Below are positions 36,948-44,685 of a DNA stretch of 64,000 nucleotides, one piece after another; position 1 is the stretch's first letter; the number at the start of each line of letters is the position of its first letter. The notes beneath the pieces were generated by a model. The model was not told the DNA's origin. It saw only the letters and a list, made by a program, of their open reading frames with translations, and did no database searches. Source of the DNA: Candidatus Poribacteria bacterium (GTDB lineage Bacteria; Poribacteria; WGA-4E; UBA9662); NCBI GenBank assembly GCA_030748495.1, contig JASMLX010000003.1, positions 1 through 64,000 on the forward strand. Direction: 5' to 3'. The position numbers and the translations under genes were made by a program.

Positions 36948-36970
36948 AGCATAAGTAAGGAGTCAAAAGT

Positions 36971-38695
36971 ATGGTGACACACGAGTCACACCATGACCAT
37001 CATCATCACGATGAAGGGTTTTGGCGTAAGTATATCTTCTCTGTTGACCATAAAGTTATTGGTATCCAGTACGGGATCACCAGCCTCATCTTTCTTTTGG
37101 TTGGCTTCTGTTTTATGCTGGTGATGCGGTATCAGATGGCTTGGCCAGAAAAAGCTTTCATTACCACTGACCAGTACAATATGCTAGGCGCGATGCATGG
37201 CACTATTATGGTATTCATGGGGGTAGTGCCACTAGCCGTTGGTGCTTTTGGCAACTACATGGTTCCGATTCAGATTGGGGCACCAGATATGGCTTTTCCC
37301 CGGCTCAACATGGCCAGTTACTGGGTCTTCCTCCCGGGCTGTATTGTTATGATGCTTGGTTTCCTAACAGATGGTGGTGCGGCCCAATCTGGGTGGACCT
37401 CCTATACACCTCTCTCTGTACTGGCCGGCTCTGGTAAGTTTTGGGACGGTCAAACCATGTGGCTCTTGGGGATGGTATTTCTGATTACATCATCCTTGTT
37501 AGGTTCTGTTAATTTTATTGTTACTATTTTCCAGCTCAGAGCTCCTGGTTTAACTTTCATGCGCCTGCCATTCTTCGTGTGGACTCAACTTGTTACTGCC
37601 TTTTTGCTCTTGCTCGCTTTCCCACCATTAGAAGCTGCTGGCATCCTTCAATTAATGGACCGGCTTGCAGAAACCAGTTTTTTCATGCCCAGTGGGTTAG
37701 TGGTTAGTGATGTGGTACAAGATCAATTTTCTGGCGGCAACCCACTTTTGTACCAACACCTATTCTGGTTCTTAGCACATCCAGAGGTCTACGTCTTGAT
37801 ACTACCAGCCATGGGAATCGTGGCTGAAATTGTTACTAACAACACCCGCAAACCGTTGTGGGGATATAAATCGATGGTCTACGCGGCCATCTTTCTCGGT
37901 TTTATGTCTTTCTTAGTTTGGGCACACCACATGTACATGACGGGCATGGGAACGGCAATCAGTGCTTTCTTCCAAACCACCACCATGATTATCTCAATCC
38001 CATCGGTAGTCATTCTGACGGCTTTCTTTATCTCCCTCTGGGGTGGATCCATTCGGTACAATACCCCGATGCTTTTTGCGCTTAGTTTCCTGCCCATGTT
38101 TGGGATTGGCGGTTTAACAGGCTTACCACTAGGATTAAGTACCAGCGATATCCACTTGCACGACACCTATTATGTGATTGGTCACTTTCACTATGTGGTG
38201 GCACCGGGGACTGTATTTGCCCTATTTGCGGGCATCTATTACTGGTATCCAAAAGTAACAGGAAAAAGGATGAATGAAACTCTGGGTAAGATTCATTTTT
38301 GGGGTTCAATAGTCTGTATGAATCTGGTCTTTATGCCAATGTTTGGTATGGGGTTAGCAGGTGTTTCACGGCGTTTATGGGATGGTGGTGCTGTCTATGC
38401 CCATGCTCAAGAAGTTCTTCATCTTAACGAATATAGTACTTGGGGTGCCTTCGGTTTAATCTTTTTCCAATTGTTCTTTATTGTCAATTTCTTCGGTTCG
38501 CTATTTTCGAAAGAAAAAACCGACGATAACTTGTGGCAAGCAACAACGCTGGAGTGGTGTGCCGCTCCCTCTCCGCCCTTACCTCATTTAAACTTCGCTC
38601 GGATTCCCGAAGTCCATCGAGGACCATACGAATACAGTGTACCGGGACATAAGACCGATTTTTCACCGCAGACGATGAAAGAAACGGAGGCATAA
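36971..38695 (+). CDS. ctaD: Cytochrome c oxidase subunit I
   Basis: This 574-residue membrane protein is the catalytic subunit of an aa3-type heme-copper oxidase that reduces oxygen and pumps protons. It has about 12 helices. The heme a ligand block is GAMHGTIMVF. HPEVYVLILPAMG carries the CuB His and its cross-linked Tyr, and HHMYMTG gives two more CuB histidines. HDTYYVIGHFHYVV supplies the heme a3 and second heme a ligands. The N-terminus is unusually His/Asp-rich (THESHHDHHHHDEG). AAGGAG precedes the ATG by about 8 bases, and it is followed 2 bases later by subunit III. Confidence 0.96.
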   Translation: MVTHESHHDHHHHDEGFWRKYIFSVDHKVIGIQYGITSLIFLLVGFCFMLVMRYQMAWPEKAFITTDQYNMLGAMHGTIMVFMGVVPLAVGAFGNYMVPIQIGAPDMAFPRLNMASYWVFLPGCIVMMLGFLTDGGAAQSGWTSYTPLSVLAGSGKFWDGQTMWLLGMVFLITSSLLGSVNFIVTIFQLRAPGLTFMRLPFFVWTQLVTAFLLLLAFPPLEAAGILQLMDRLAETSFFMPSGLVVSDVVQDQFSGGNPLLYQHLFWFLAHPEVYVLILPAMGIVAEIVTNNTRKPLWGYKSMVYAAIFLGFMSFLVWAHHMYMTGMGTAISAFFQTTTMIISIPSVVILTAFFISLWGGSIRYNTPMLFALSFLPMFGIGGLTGLPLGLSTSDIHLHDTYYVIGHFHYVVAPGTVFALFAGIYYWYPKVTGKRMNETLGKIHFWGSIVCMNLVFMPMFGMGLAGVSRRLWDGGAVYAHAQEVLHLNEYSTWGAFGLIFFQLFFIVNFFGSLFSKEKTDDNLWQATTLEWCAAPSPPLPHLNFARIPEVHRGPYEYSVPGHKTDFSPQTMKETEA

Positions 38696-38697
38696 CA

Positions 38698-39297
38698 ATG
38701 GAAATTCCTTATACTGTGCAACCTAGGCCAGATACCGGTGTCTACAATGGGAAAATGGGTATTTGGCTCTTTCTGGCTTCTGAAATTATGCTGTTCGGCG
38801 CGCTTTTCTCGAGCTTAATCCTACTCTACATTGGATCCCCAGAGGGGCTTTGGCATGATAGTGTCAGCCACCTGAGCGTACCTTTTGCCACTTTTAACAC
38901 CTTAGTTTTGATTGCTTCTAGTGTGACTGTTGTTATGTCCTGGGCATCCTTAAAGATGCAGGATCTGGGGAAGTACAGGATTTACATGGGATTGACAGTT
39001 TTACTAGCTCTTGTTTTCCTAGTAGTTAAGGGGTTTGAGTATAACGAAAAGTTTTCACACGGTTACTTCCCAAAGACGAATACCTTCTATGCGGTCTACT
39101 TTACTATGACCGGGTTGCATGCGCTACATATCATTGGTGGGGTAATTGTAAATCTTTACTTGTTGTTTCCTGGTACTAAGATGTGGGAAACGGAACCGGA
39201 GCGGTTTACCAATCGAATCGAGTGTGCAGGCTTATACTGGCACTTCGTTGACCTGGTCTGGATTTTCCTATTCCCTATCCTCTACTTGATGCTGTAA
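38698..39297 (+). CDS. ctaE: Cytochrome c oxidase subunit III
   Basis: This 199-residue, five-helix membrane protein is the accessory subunit that stabilises oxygen supply to subunit I. GIWLFLASEIMLFGALFSSL opens the first helix, GLHALHIIGG and YWHFVDLVWIFLFPILYL close the protein, both standard for CoxC/CtaE. It begins 2 bases after subunit I, so translation is coupled. Confidence 0.95.
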   Translation: MEIPYTVQPRPDTGVYNGKMGIWLFLASEIMLFGALFSSLILLYIGSPEGLWHDSVSHLSVPFATFNTLVLIASSVTVVMSWASLKMQDLGKYRIYMGLTVLLALVFLVVKGFEYNEKFSHGYFPKTNTFYAVYFTMTGLHALHIIGGVIVNLYLLFPGTKMWETEPERFTNRIECAGLYWHFVDLVWIFLFPILYLML

Positions 39298-39311
39298 GAA
39301 AAACTGAAGCC

Positions 39312-39518
39312 ATGTCACTCAAAGACTTTCACATCTTTTTCATTCTTATCTCAGTTATTCTTACGTTTTTTTTTGGTGGATGGTGCCTGAAACAAGGTGG
39401 AACAATACACTTGGTTTCAGGTATTGTCTCGTTTCTAGTCGGCATAGGGTTAGCGGTTTATCTGTTGCTCTTTGTCAGAAAAACGCGTAATATCCAAAAT
39501 CCCGGAAAACCTTCATGA
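39312..39518 (+). CDS. Small two-helix protein in the oxidase cluster
   Basis: This 68-residue protein has two transmembrane helices (about 7-24 and 31-51) and a basic tail RKTRNIQNPGKPS. It sits where a subunit IV-like small protein is often found, 14 bases after subunit III, and overlaps the next gene by four bases (ATGA). I do not recognise its sequence. Confidence 0.65.
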   Translation: MSLKDFHIFFILISVILTFFFGGWCLKQGGTIHLVSGIVSFLVGIGLAVYLLLFVRKTRNIQNPGKPS

Positions 39519-39781
39519 AACGCCTTACCCTTTTGTTAGTTGCGTTTGTCTTAATGCTACAACGCGACGTATCTTTTGCCTGTGCTGTCTGTTTTGGAGA
39601 CCCAAATTCAAAGATGATGCAAGGAATGAACAGTGCAATCTTTGTCTTACTCGGATTTATTGGATTTTTGCTTGTTAGCTTTGGTGCCTTTTTCCTTAAC
39701 TTCAAGTCTCGCTCGAGAAAATATGACTTAATAATGGAACAATCAACTGAAGCACAAACGACAGGAGATGTAAATTTATGA
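39515..39781 (+). CDS. Small membrane protein with CAVCFGDPNS motif
   Basis: This 88-residue protein has a signal-like first helix, then CAVCFGDPNSKMMQGMNSAI and a second helix. The CxxC close to the predicted cleavage site could bind metal or act in redox chemistry. Proteins with a similar CAVCFGDP start occur beside oxidase genes in other phyla, to my recollection; function unknown. It overlaps both neighbours by four bases, locking it into the oxidase operon. Confidence 0.7.
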   Translation: MKRLTLLLVAFVLMLQRDVSFACAVCFGDPNSKMMQGMNSAIFVLLGFIGFLLVSFGAFFLNFKSRSRKYDLIMEQSTEAQTTGDVNL

Positions 39782-40572
39782 AATCGTTTCTGCAACTTTG
39801 GATGCCGTCTAACGCCTCCACACACGGTGGCAGTGTGGACAATTTGATTTTCTATATTCATTGGTTGATGTTGGTATTGTTCGTTGGCTGGGGCATATTT
39901 TTTGTCTATACACTGTTCCGGTTCAACCGAACTCGAAACCCAAAAGCCGATTACCACGGCGTTAAAAATCACTATTCTAGCTACTTGGAATTTGCGGTTG
40001 CTTTGATCGAAGCTGTGCTGTTGATTGGTTTCTCTCTGCCTTTTTGGATTCAAGAAATCGCTGGTGCCGCAGAAGAAAACACAGACCACGATATCGAACT
40101 CCGTGTCATAGGACAACAGTTTCAGTGGAACATTCACTACCCTGGTAAGGATGGCATTTTTGGTAAAACATCCCCCAACCTAGTTGATGGAACTAGCAAC
40201 GTTTTAGGCTTAGATCGATCAGACCCAAATGCGAAAGACGACTTTTCTAGTCAAGGTCTTTCTATACCCGTAAATAAAAAGATCTTGGTTCACGTCTCCA
40301 GCTATGACGTAATTCATAGCTTTTTCTTACCCGTGATGCGAGTCAAACAAGATGCAATTCCAGGTATTAGTGTTCCAGTTGTGTTCACTGCTACTGAAAC
40401 CTCGCCCAAAGATCCAAAAAAGAGTGAGAAATGGGAAATTGGTTGCGCTCAACTTTGTGGCACTGGCCACTATAAGATGCAAGGTGACTTGGTCGTCTTG
40501 GAAGAAGATGCCTACAACACCTGGGTTGATGAACAAGTCAAACAGGCTTTAGAAGAGGGAGAGGCCTGGTAA
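39778..40572 (+). CDS. ctaC: Cytochrome c oxidase subunit II (CuA)
   Basis: This 264-residue protein accepts electrons from the soluble carrier. Two N-terminal helices (about 24-46 and 70-90) are followed by a cupredoxin domain. A His late in the domain (VIHSFFLP) and GCAQLCGTGHYKM give the two Cys, His and Met of the binuclear CuA centre. QFQWNIHYPGKDG is the aromatic docking region. There is no fused cytochrome c domain. Its place after subunits I and III differs from the common II-I-III order. Confidence 0.94.
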   Translation: MKSFLQLWMPSNASTHGGSVDNLIFYIHWLMLVLFVGWGIFFVYTLFRFNRTRNPKADYHGVKNHYSSYLEFAVALIEAVLLIGFSLPFWIQEIAGAAEENTDHDIELRVIGQQFQWNIHYPGKDGIFGKTSPNLVDGTSNVLGLDRSDPNAKDDFSSQGLSIPVNKKILVHVSSYDVIHSFFLPVMRVKQDAIPGISVPVVFTATETSPKDPKKSEKWEIGCAQLCGTGHYKMQGDLVVLEEDAYNTWVDEQVKQALEEGEAW

Positions 40573-40611
40573 GGACTACCCTATTAATTCTAGTTTACCT
40601 ACACACGGTGG

Positions 40612-41235
40612 ATGTTTAACAAGCTAAGGTTATTCATCGGGTTGGTTGTATTGTTGGGTTGTACATATGTCATTACCCGCCGTATCTTTTTACCTGTCGA
40701 TAATAAGACCGTAACCCTTCCTATCCTGAGTTCGATCCCGTCGTTTGAGTTGGTAGATCAACATGCCCAACCTTTTACCTCTACCGATCTTAAAGGGGGC
40801 GTTTGGCTGGTTGATTTTATCTTCACTACCTGCCCGAGCATCTGTCCGATGATGACACAGAAAATGTTCAAAACCTATCGTCGTTATCGGAAGTGGGTTC
40901 CTTTTCATACGCTTTCAATCACGGTTAATCCAGCCTATGATTCGCCGGCTAGACTGAAAGAATATGCTAAATCTTACGGTATTGCAGATGATGATAAGTG
41001 GTATTTTCTAACGGGAGAAGAGGAAAAGATCCACCGATTGGCTTGGGAAGGATTTAAAGTAGGCTCAAAAACGGAGCTTGTCAACCATAGCAATTACTTT
41101 ATCTTGGTTGATGATCAGTTGCGAATTCGAGGTTATTATGATTCTAACGATCAACATGCCATAAAAAAGCTAAACAGAGAAATTGAATTTTTATTAGCCG
41201 AAGTTTCAGAGACTAAGGCCGATAAAGGCAGCTAA
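40612..41235 (+). CDS. SCO1/SenC-type copper chaperone
   Basis: This 207-residue thioredoxin-fold protein loads copper into the CuA site of subunit II. An N-terminal helix (about 6-22) anchors it. FTTCPSICPMM is the CxxxC copper site, and a His near residue 157 (ELVNHSNYFILVDD) is the third ligand. It ends the oxidase gene run. Its 3' end overlaps the convergent gene at 41206 by 30 bases. Confidence 0.9.
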   Translation: MFNKLRLFIGLVVLLGCTYVITRRIFLPVDNKTVTLPILSSIPSFELVDQHAQPFTSTDLKGGVWLVDFIFTTCPSICPMMTQKMFKTYRRYRKWVPFHTLSITVNPAYDSPARLKEYAKSYGIADDDKWYFLTGEEEKIHRLAWEGFKVGSKTELVNHSNYFILVDDQLRIRGYYDSNDQHAIKKLNREIEFLLAEVSETKADKGS

Positions 41236-41616
41236 GGACAGGTTAATAGCTGCCGCAACCCACGATCTGAAGGCCGCCATATTATTTCCAGTTTTCGCTT
41301 TGTTGCTGGCAATCCCCAAGAACCCCCCTGCACTCAGCAGTAGTATAACTTTGGAACCAACAATTCCCCAAAAATGCCCACTTAGTGGGCTTCCGGCATG
41401 CATGGCAGCCGTAAAGCGCAAATAAACCAGCGCTAACCCCGTCAATAAAGTTGCTCCCAGTAGCATCTGAGGAATGCTCCAGATACTATTATTTTGGTTT
41501 TCCATCTCAGCAGGTGTTAATCGGCATAATACAGCACATAAAACAGTAGCACCAAATGATCCAGCCATCGAGAGAACATGAATCCAGATAGGGATAATAG
41601 AGAGTAACTTTTCCAC
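41206..41616 (-). CDS. Four-helix membrane protein, CopD-like in outline
   Basis: This 136-residue protein has four helices with a first-helix IWIHVLSMAGSFGATVL, recalling CopD/DUF2269-type small membrane proteins that follow oxidase genes. The charged loop after helix two and a mid-helix His (AMHAGSPLSGHFWG) are the only polar landmarks. It runs against the SCO gene with a 30-base tail-to-tail overlap, so the mRNAs could pair at their ends. Confidence 0.65.
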   Translation of the reverse strand: MEKLLSIIPIWIHVLSMAGSFGATVLCAVLCRLTPAEMENQNNSIWSIPQMLLGATLLTGLALVYLRFTAAMHAGSPLSGHFWGIVGSKVILLLSAGGFLGIASNKAKTGNNMAAFRSWVAAAINLSLAAFIGLSL

Positions 41617-41786
41617 AGCCTCGAATCTTCCTTATTTTATTATGGTAGTGGGTAGTGATTTTAGTTGAAGTTGATTGGATCTTGGCCCTAACTCGCCGAA
41701 TACTCCAACTAACCTCTAACGATTAGATGCCACGGATTGTTTACGGACACTGATCAATACAGCGATAAAGCGGATGGGAAATAGTC
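41617..41786. other. Intergenic spacer, nothing recognised
   Basis: No gene or clear element. It separates the divergent CopD-like and DAHP synthase transcripts. Confidence 0.5.
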
Positions 41787-41815
41787 TTGACATGTGTCGT
41801 CAGTTGGACTAAAAT
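41787..41815 (+). promoter_or_regulatory. Sigma-70 promoter of the DAHP synthase operon
   Basis: TTGACA at 41787-41792, a 17-base spacer and TAAAAT at 41810-41815. It predicts a leader of about 255 bases before the coding sequence, long enough for the leader peptide and terminator that follow. Confidence 0.7.
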
Positions 41816-41916
41816 ACAGGCTGGTAAATGAATCTGTGGTGTGATAAGTTTTTGTGAAGGCGGTTACCCCAAATACTTTACTTTCTGAAGGACGCCCTTT
41901 TGACCTGGGGTTAGGA

Positions 41917-41979
41917 ATGCCCTTTCTATATTTTCGTTATTATAGTGATGGGCAACAACGGGTTACGGAAACGACGTAG
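41917..41979 (+). CDS. Phe/Tyr-rich leader peptide of the DAHP synthase attenuator
   Basis: This 20-codon frame begins MPFLYFRYYSDG, with two Phe and three Tyr among residues 3-9, and ends at TAG 41977. GGGG lies six bases upstream of the ATG. It sits between a sigma-70 promoter and an intrinsic terminator in front of a DAHP synthase, the first enzyme of Phe/Tyr/Trp synthesis. Codon 1-3 bases (TGCCC, 41918-41922) can pair with GGGCA 41950-41954, and TGATGGGC 41946-41953 can pair with GCCCATCA 42010-42017, which would break the terminator. So starvation for Phe or Tyr should stall the ribosome and let transcription continue. The architecture is visible; the regulation is inferred. Confidence 0.65.
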   Translation: MPFLYFRYYSDGQQRVTETT

Positions 41980-42009
41980 AATTCAAGTGTAACAAAGATT
42001 CGAGCAAAT

Positions 42010-42048
42010 GCCCATCATCGAACACAGGGGCGATGATGGGCGTTTTTT
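42010..42048 (+). terminator. Intrinsic terminator (attenuator)
   Basis: GCCCATCATCG at 42010-42020 pairs perfectly with CGATGATGGGC at 42031-42041, followed by six T at 42043-42048. It lies 32 bases before the DAHP synthase start and not after a gene, as an attenuator does. Confidence 0.85.
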
Positions 42049-42079
42049 ATTTTAAGAGACTATTTAGCAAGGAAAAATC

Positions 42080-43099
42080 ATGGTTATTGTTATGAAGCCT
42101 GATGCGACGCAAACGGAGATCCAGAAAGTTATCGATCGTGTTGAGGCTGTTGGGTTAAAGGCTCAAAAAACAGTTGGGGAACAACATACTATCATCGGTG
42201 TTATCGGAGATAAAACCAAGCTGGTAAACCAACCCATCGAATCACTGCAAGGAGTAGATCGCACCATGCCAATTTCGGCTCCATATAAACTTGCCAGCCG
42301 CCAATTCCGCAACGAGCCAACTGTTGTGGTCTCGAATGGTATTAAGATTGGCGGCAAGCAACTAGTCGTCATGGCTGGCCCTTGCGCTGTTGAGAGTACT
42401 GAACAAATTGTTCAGATTGCGCAGGAAATCAAAAAATCGGGTGCAACTTTTATTCGAGGAGGAGCGTTTAAGCCCAGGACAGGACCATATAGTTTTCACG
42501 GATTTGGCGAATCCGCACTAGAGATGTTGACCGCAGCCAAAGAGGAAACAGGGTTAGGGATTGTGACAGAAGTCATGACGCCGCGCGAAGTCGAACTGGT
42601 CGGTGAATACACCGATATTTTCCAACTGGGTACCCGTAATATGCAGAACTTTTATCTGCTGAGGGAGGTAGGTAAGCAACCCAAACCCGTTATTCTGAAG
42701 CGAGGTTTTTCCTCCACAATTGAAGAGTGGTTATTAGCCGCCGAATACATTTTGTCAGAAGGAAACCAAAATGTCATCCTATGTGAACGTGGCATTCGAA
42801 CTTTTGAAACCCATACTCGAAACACCCTAGATCTAAATGCAATTCCCGCAATCAAAGAATTAAGTCATCTGCCGATCATTTCAGATCCCAGCCACGGTAC
42901 GGGGATTCGCGATTATGTAGCCCCGATGTCAAAGGCCTCGATCGCAGCAGGAGCAGACGGTCTGATCTTAGAAGTACATCACGATCCAGATAACTCGATG
43001 ACGGGTGATGGTGTTCAGTCGCTACTTCCGGACCAATTTGATGAGCTGATGACAGACCTACGGAAATTGGCAACTGCGATTGATCGTAGCCTAATTTGA
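42080..43099 (+). CDS. aroF: DAHP synthase, type I-beta with ACT-like N-terminus
   Basis: This 339-residue enzyme joins phosphoenolpyruvate and erythrose 4-phosphate to start the shikimate pathway. The first ~70 residues form the ferredoxin-like regulatory domain (MVIVMKPDATQTEIQKVIDR), known in the Thermotoga enzyme to give feedback inhibition by Tyr and Phe. The barrel shows VMAGPCAVES, GGAFKPRTGPYSFHG, RNMQNF, KRGFSSTIEEWL, CERGIRTFE and SDPSHGTG, the substrate and metal residues. AAGGA precedes the ATG. A Phe/Tyr leader peptide and terminator lie upstream, so control at both enzyme and transcription level is likely. The leuA gene follows by 26 bases. Confidence 0.95.
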   Translation: MVIVMKPDATQTEIQKVIDRVEAVGLKAQKTVGEQHTIIGVIGDKTKLVNQPIESLQGVDRTMPISAPYKLASRQFRNEPTVVVSNGIKIGGKQLVVMAGPCAVESTEQIVQIAQEIKKSGATFIRGGAFKPRTGPYSFHGFGESALEMLTAAKEETGLGIVTEVMTPREVELVGEYTDIFQLGTRNMQNFYLLREVGKQPKPVILKRGFSSTIEEWLLAAEYILSEGNQNVILCERGIRTFETHTRNTLDLNAIPAIKELSHLPIISDPSHGTGIRDYVAPMSKASIAAGADGLILEVHHDPDNSMTGDGVQSLLPDQFDELMTDLRKLATAIDRSLI

Positions 43100-43125
43100 G
43101 CTTTTTAAAAATAGGGGCTTGACAA

Positions 43126-44661
43126 ATGGCTGAAAAAATACTGATCTTTGACACCACGCTGCGCGATGCCGAGCAAACACCAGGGGCAGCCTTAAATGGG
43201 GCTGAAAAACTGGCGATTGCTAAGCATTTAGCCAATTTGAATGTGGATGTAATCGAAGCCGGTTTTCCCAGATCTTCACCCGCGGACTTTGAAGCCGTCA
43301 AGCAAATTGCAAACGAGGTCGAAGGGCCAGAGATTTGTGCACTGTCGAGGATCGTCGAAAAAGACATTACCGATGCGTGGGAAGCCATTAAAGATTCTAC
43401 TCGACCTAGAATTCATACTTTTGTCGGAACTTCGGAGATCCATATCCAGGGCATCATGCGTTCAAATCGGGAAACGATTTTACAGAGATCAACTGAGGCT
43501 GTTGGTTACGCCCGAAGTTTATGTGCAACAGTCGAGTTCTCTCCGATGGATGCCGCGCGTACAGAACCAGATTATTTGTTCCAAATTGTCGAAGCCACTA
43601 TCGAGGCTGGTGCTTCAATCATCAATATTCCTGATACAGTAGGTTATGCCATTCCTTCAGAGTTTGGCCGTTTAATCGCTGAGATTAGGCAGAACGTCCA
43701 AAATATCGATCGCGCTATCATCAGTGTTCATTGTCACAACGATCTAGGTTTAGCGGTTGCTAATAGTATCGAGGCCATAAAAAATGGCGCCAGACAAATT
43801 GAGTGTACCGTTAATGGTTTGGGAGAGCGGGCTGGTAATACGTCGCTGGAAGAGATTGTGATGGCGATTCGCACACGCCGGAATCACTTCGGAGGTGTCT
43901 ATACCGATGTCAATGCCAGCGAAATTGTGCCAATTAGCCGATTGGTAAGTCGCACCATGGGGATACCAGTTGCACCTAACAAAGCAATCGTCGGTGCAAA
44001 TGCTTTCGCTCATAGTTCGGGTATCCATCAAGATGGTGTAATTAAACAACGGGATACTTTTGAAATCATCAATCCGAAAGAGGTTGGGTTGCAAGAGAGC
44101 CAGATTATTTTGAGTCCAAGATCCGGTAGGAACGCACTCCGTCATCGTCTCAGTATCTTAGGATACGAGATCGAACCAGAGCAAATGGACTCGGTCTACG
44201 ATAGATTCCTAGCTTTGGCTGACAAGAAAAAAGAGGTTCACGATGCTGATCTGGAGGCTATTATGCGAGACGAGATTCGTACGATACCTGTAAGCGAAGC
44301 CGCCTACCGTTTCGACCATATCCAGATCTTTAGTGGCAACAACATCTCCTCCACGGCAACAGTTGGCCTTCAAACAGCAGACGGCATTGTAACAGAGGCC
44401 GCAACGGGTGACGGCCCCGTCAATGCTACCTATAGAGCGATCGACCGTGTCACCGACCTGCCATTGAAACTGTCAGATTACAGTATTCGGTCTGTGACGG
44501 AAGGAAAGGACGCGATCGGTGAAGTCACTGTCAAGGTAGAAGATAAAGGGCGTTTGATAGTCGGGCATGGTGCAAGTACCGATATTATCGAAGCTAGTGC
44601 CAAAGCCTATATTAATGCCATCAATAAAGTTATCCACTCACAAGAAAATGCCGGCTCTTGA
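43126..44661 (+). CDS. leuA: 2-isopropylmalate synthase
   Basis: This 511-residue enzyme condenses acetyl-CoA with 2-oxoisovalerate, the first step of leucine synthesis. The barrel begins FDTTLRDAEQTPGAAL; the usual RDGEQ reads RDAEQ, while the metal-binding Asp is kept. CHNDLGLAVANS gives the two metal histidine/asparagine residues, and NGLGERAGNTSLEE is conserved. The link region has HSSGIHQDG. The C-terminal ~130 residues form the leucine-binding LeuA dimer domain (VGLQTADGIVTEAATGDGPV). Homocitrate or citramalate synthase is less likely given this domain. It follows the DAHP synthase by 26 bases, so attenuation may affect leucine synthesis too. Confidence 0.9.
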   Translation: MAEKILIFDTTLRDAEQTPGAALNGAEKLAIAKHLANLNVDVIEAGFPRSSPADFEAVKQIANEVEGPEICALSRIVEKDITDAWEAIKDSTRPRIHTFVGTSEIHIQGIMRSNRETILQRSTEAVGYARSLCATVEFSPMDAARTEPDYLFQIVEATIEAGASIINIPDTVGYAIPSEFGRLIAEIRQNVQNIDRAIISVHCHNDLGLAVANSIEAIKNGARQIECTVNGLGERAGNTSLEEIVMAIRTRRNHFGGVYTDVNASEIVPISRLVSRTMGIPVAPNKAIVGANAFAHSSGIHQDGVIKQRDTFEIINPKEVGLQESQIILSPRSGRNALRHRLSILGYEIEPEQMDSVYDRFLALADKKKEVHDADLEAIMRDEIRTIPVSEAAYRFDHIQIFSGNNISSTATVGLQTADGIVTEAATGDGPVNATYRAIDRVTDLPLKLSDYSIRSVTEGKDAIGEVTVKVEDKGRLIVGHGASTDIIEASAKAYINAINKVIHSQENAGS

Positions 44662-44685
44662 CTCTGAACTATACCGCGTTGAGAT

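Noticed and set aside
36971..37030. The His-rich oxidase N-terminus as a separate metal-binding peptide
   Set aside because: It is in frame with the oxidase, follows its ribosome-binding site directly and is best read as part of the subunit.
39475..40137. A 220-codon minus-strand frame across the oxidase subunit II region
   Set aside because: It lies opposite several clear genes of the oxidase operon and its translation shows no protein-like pattern.
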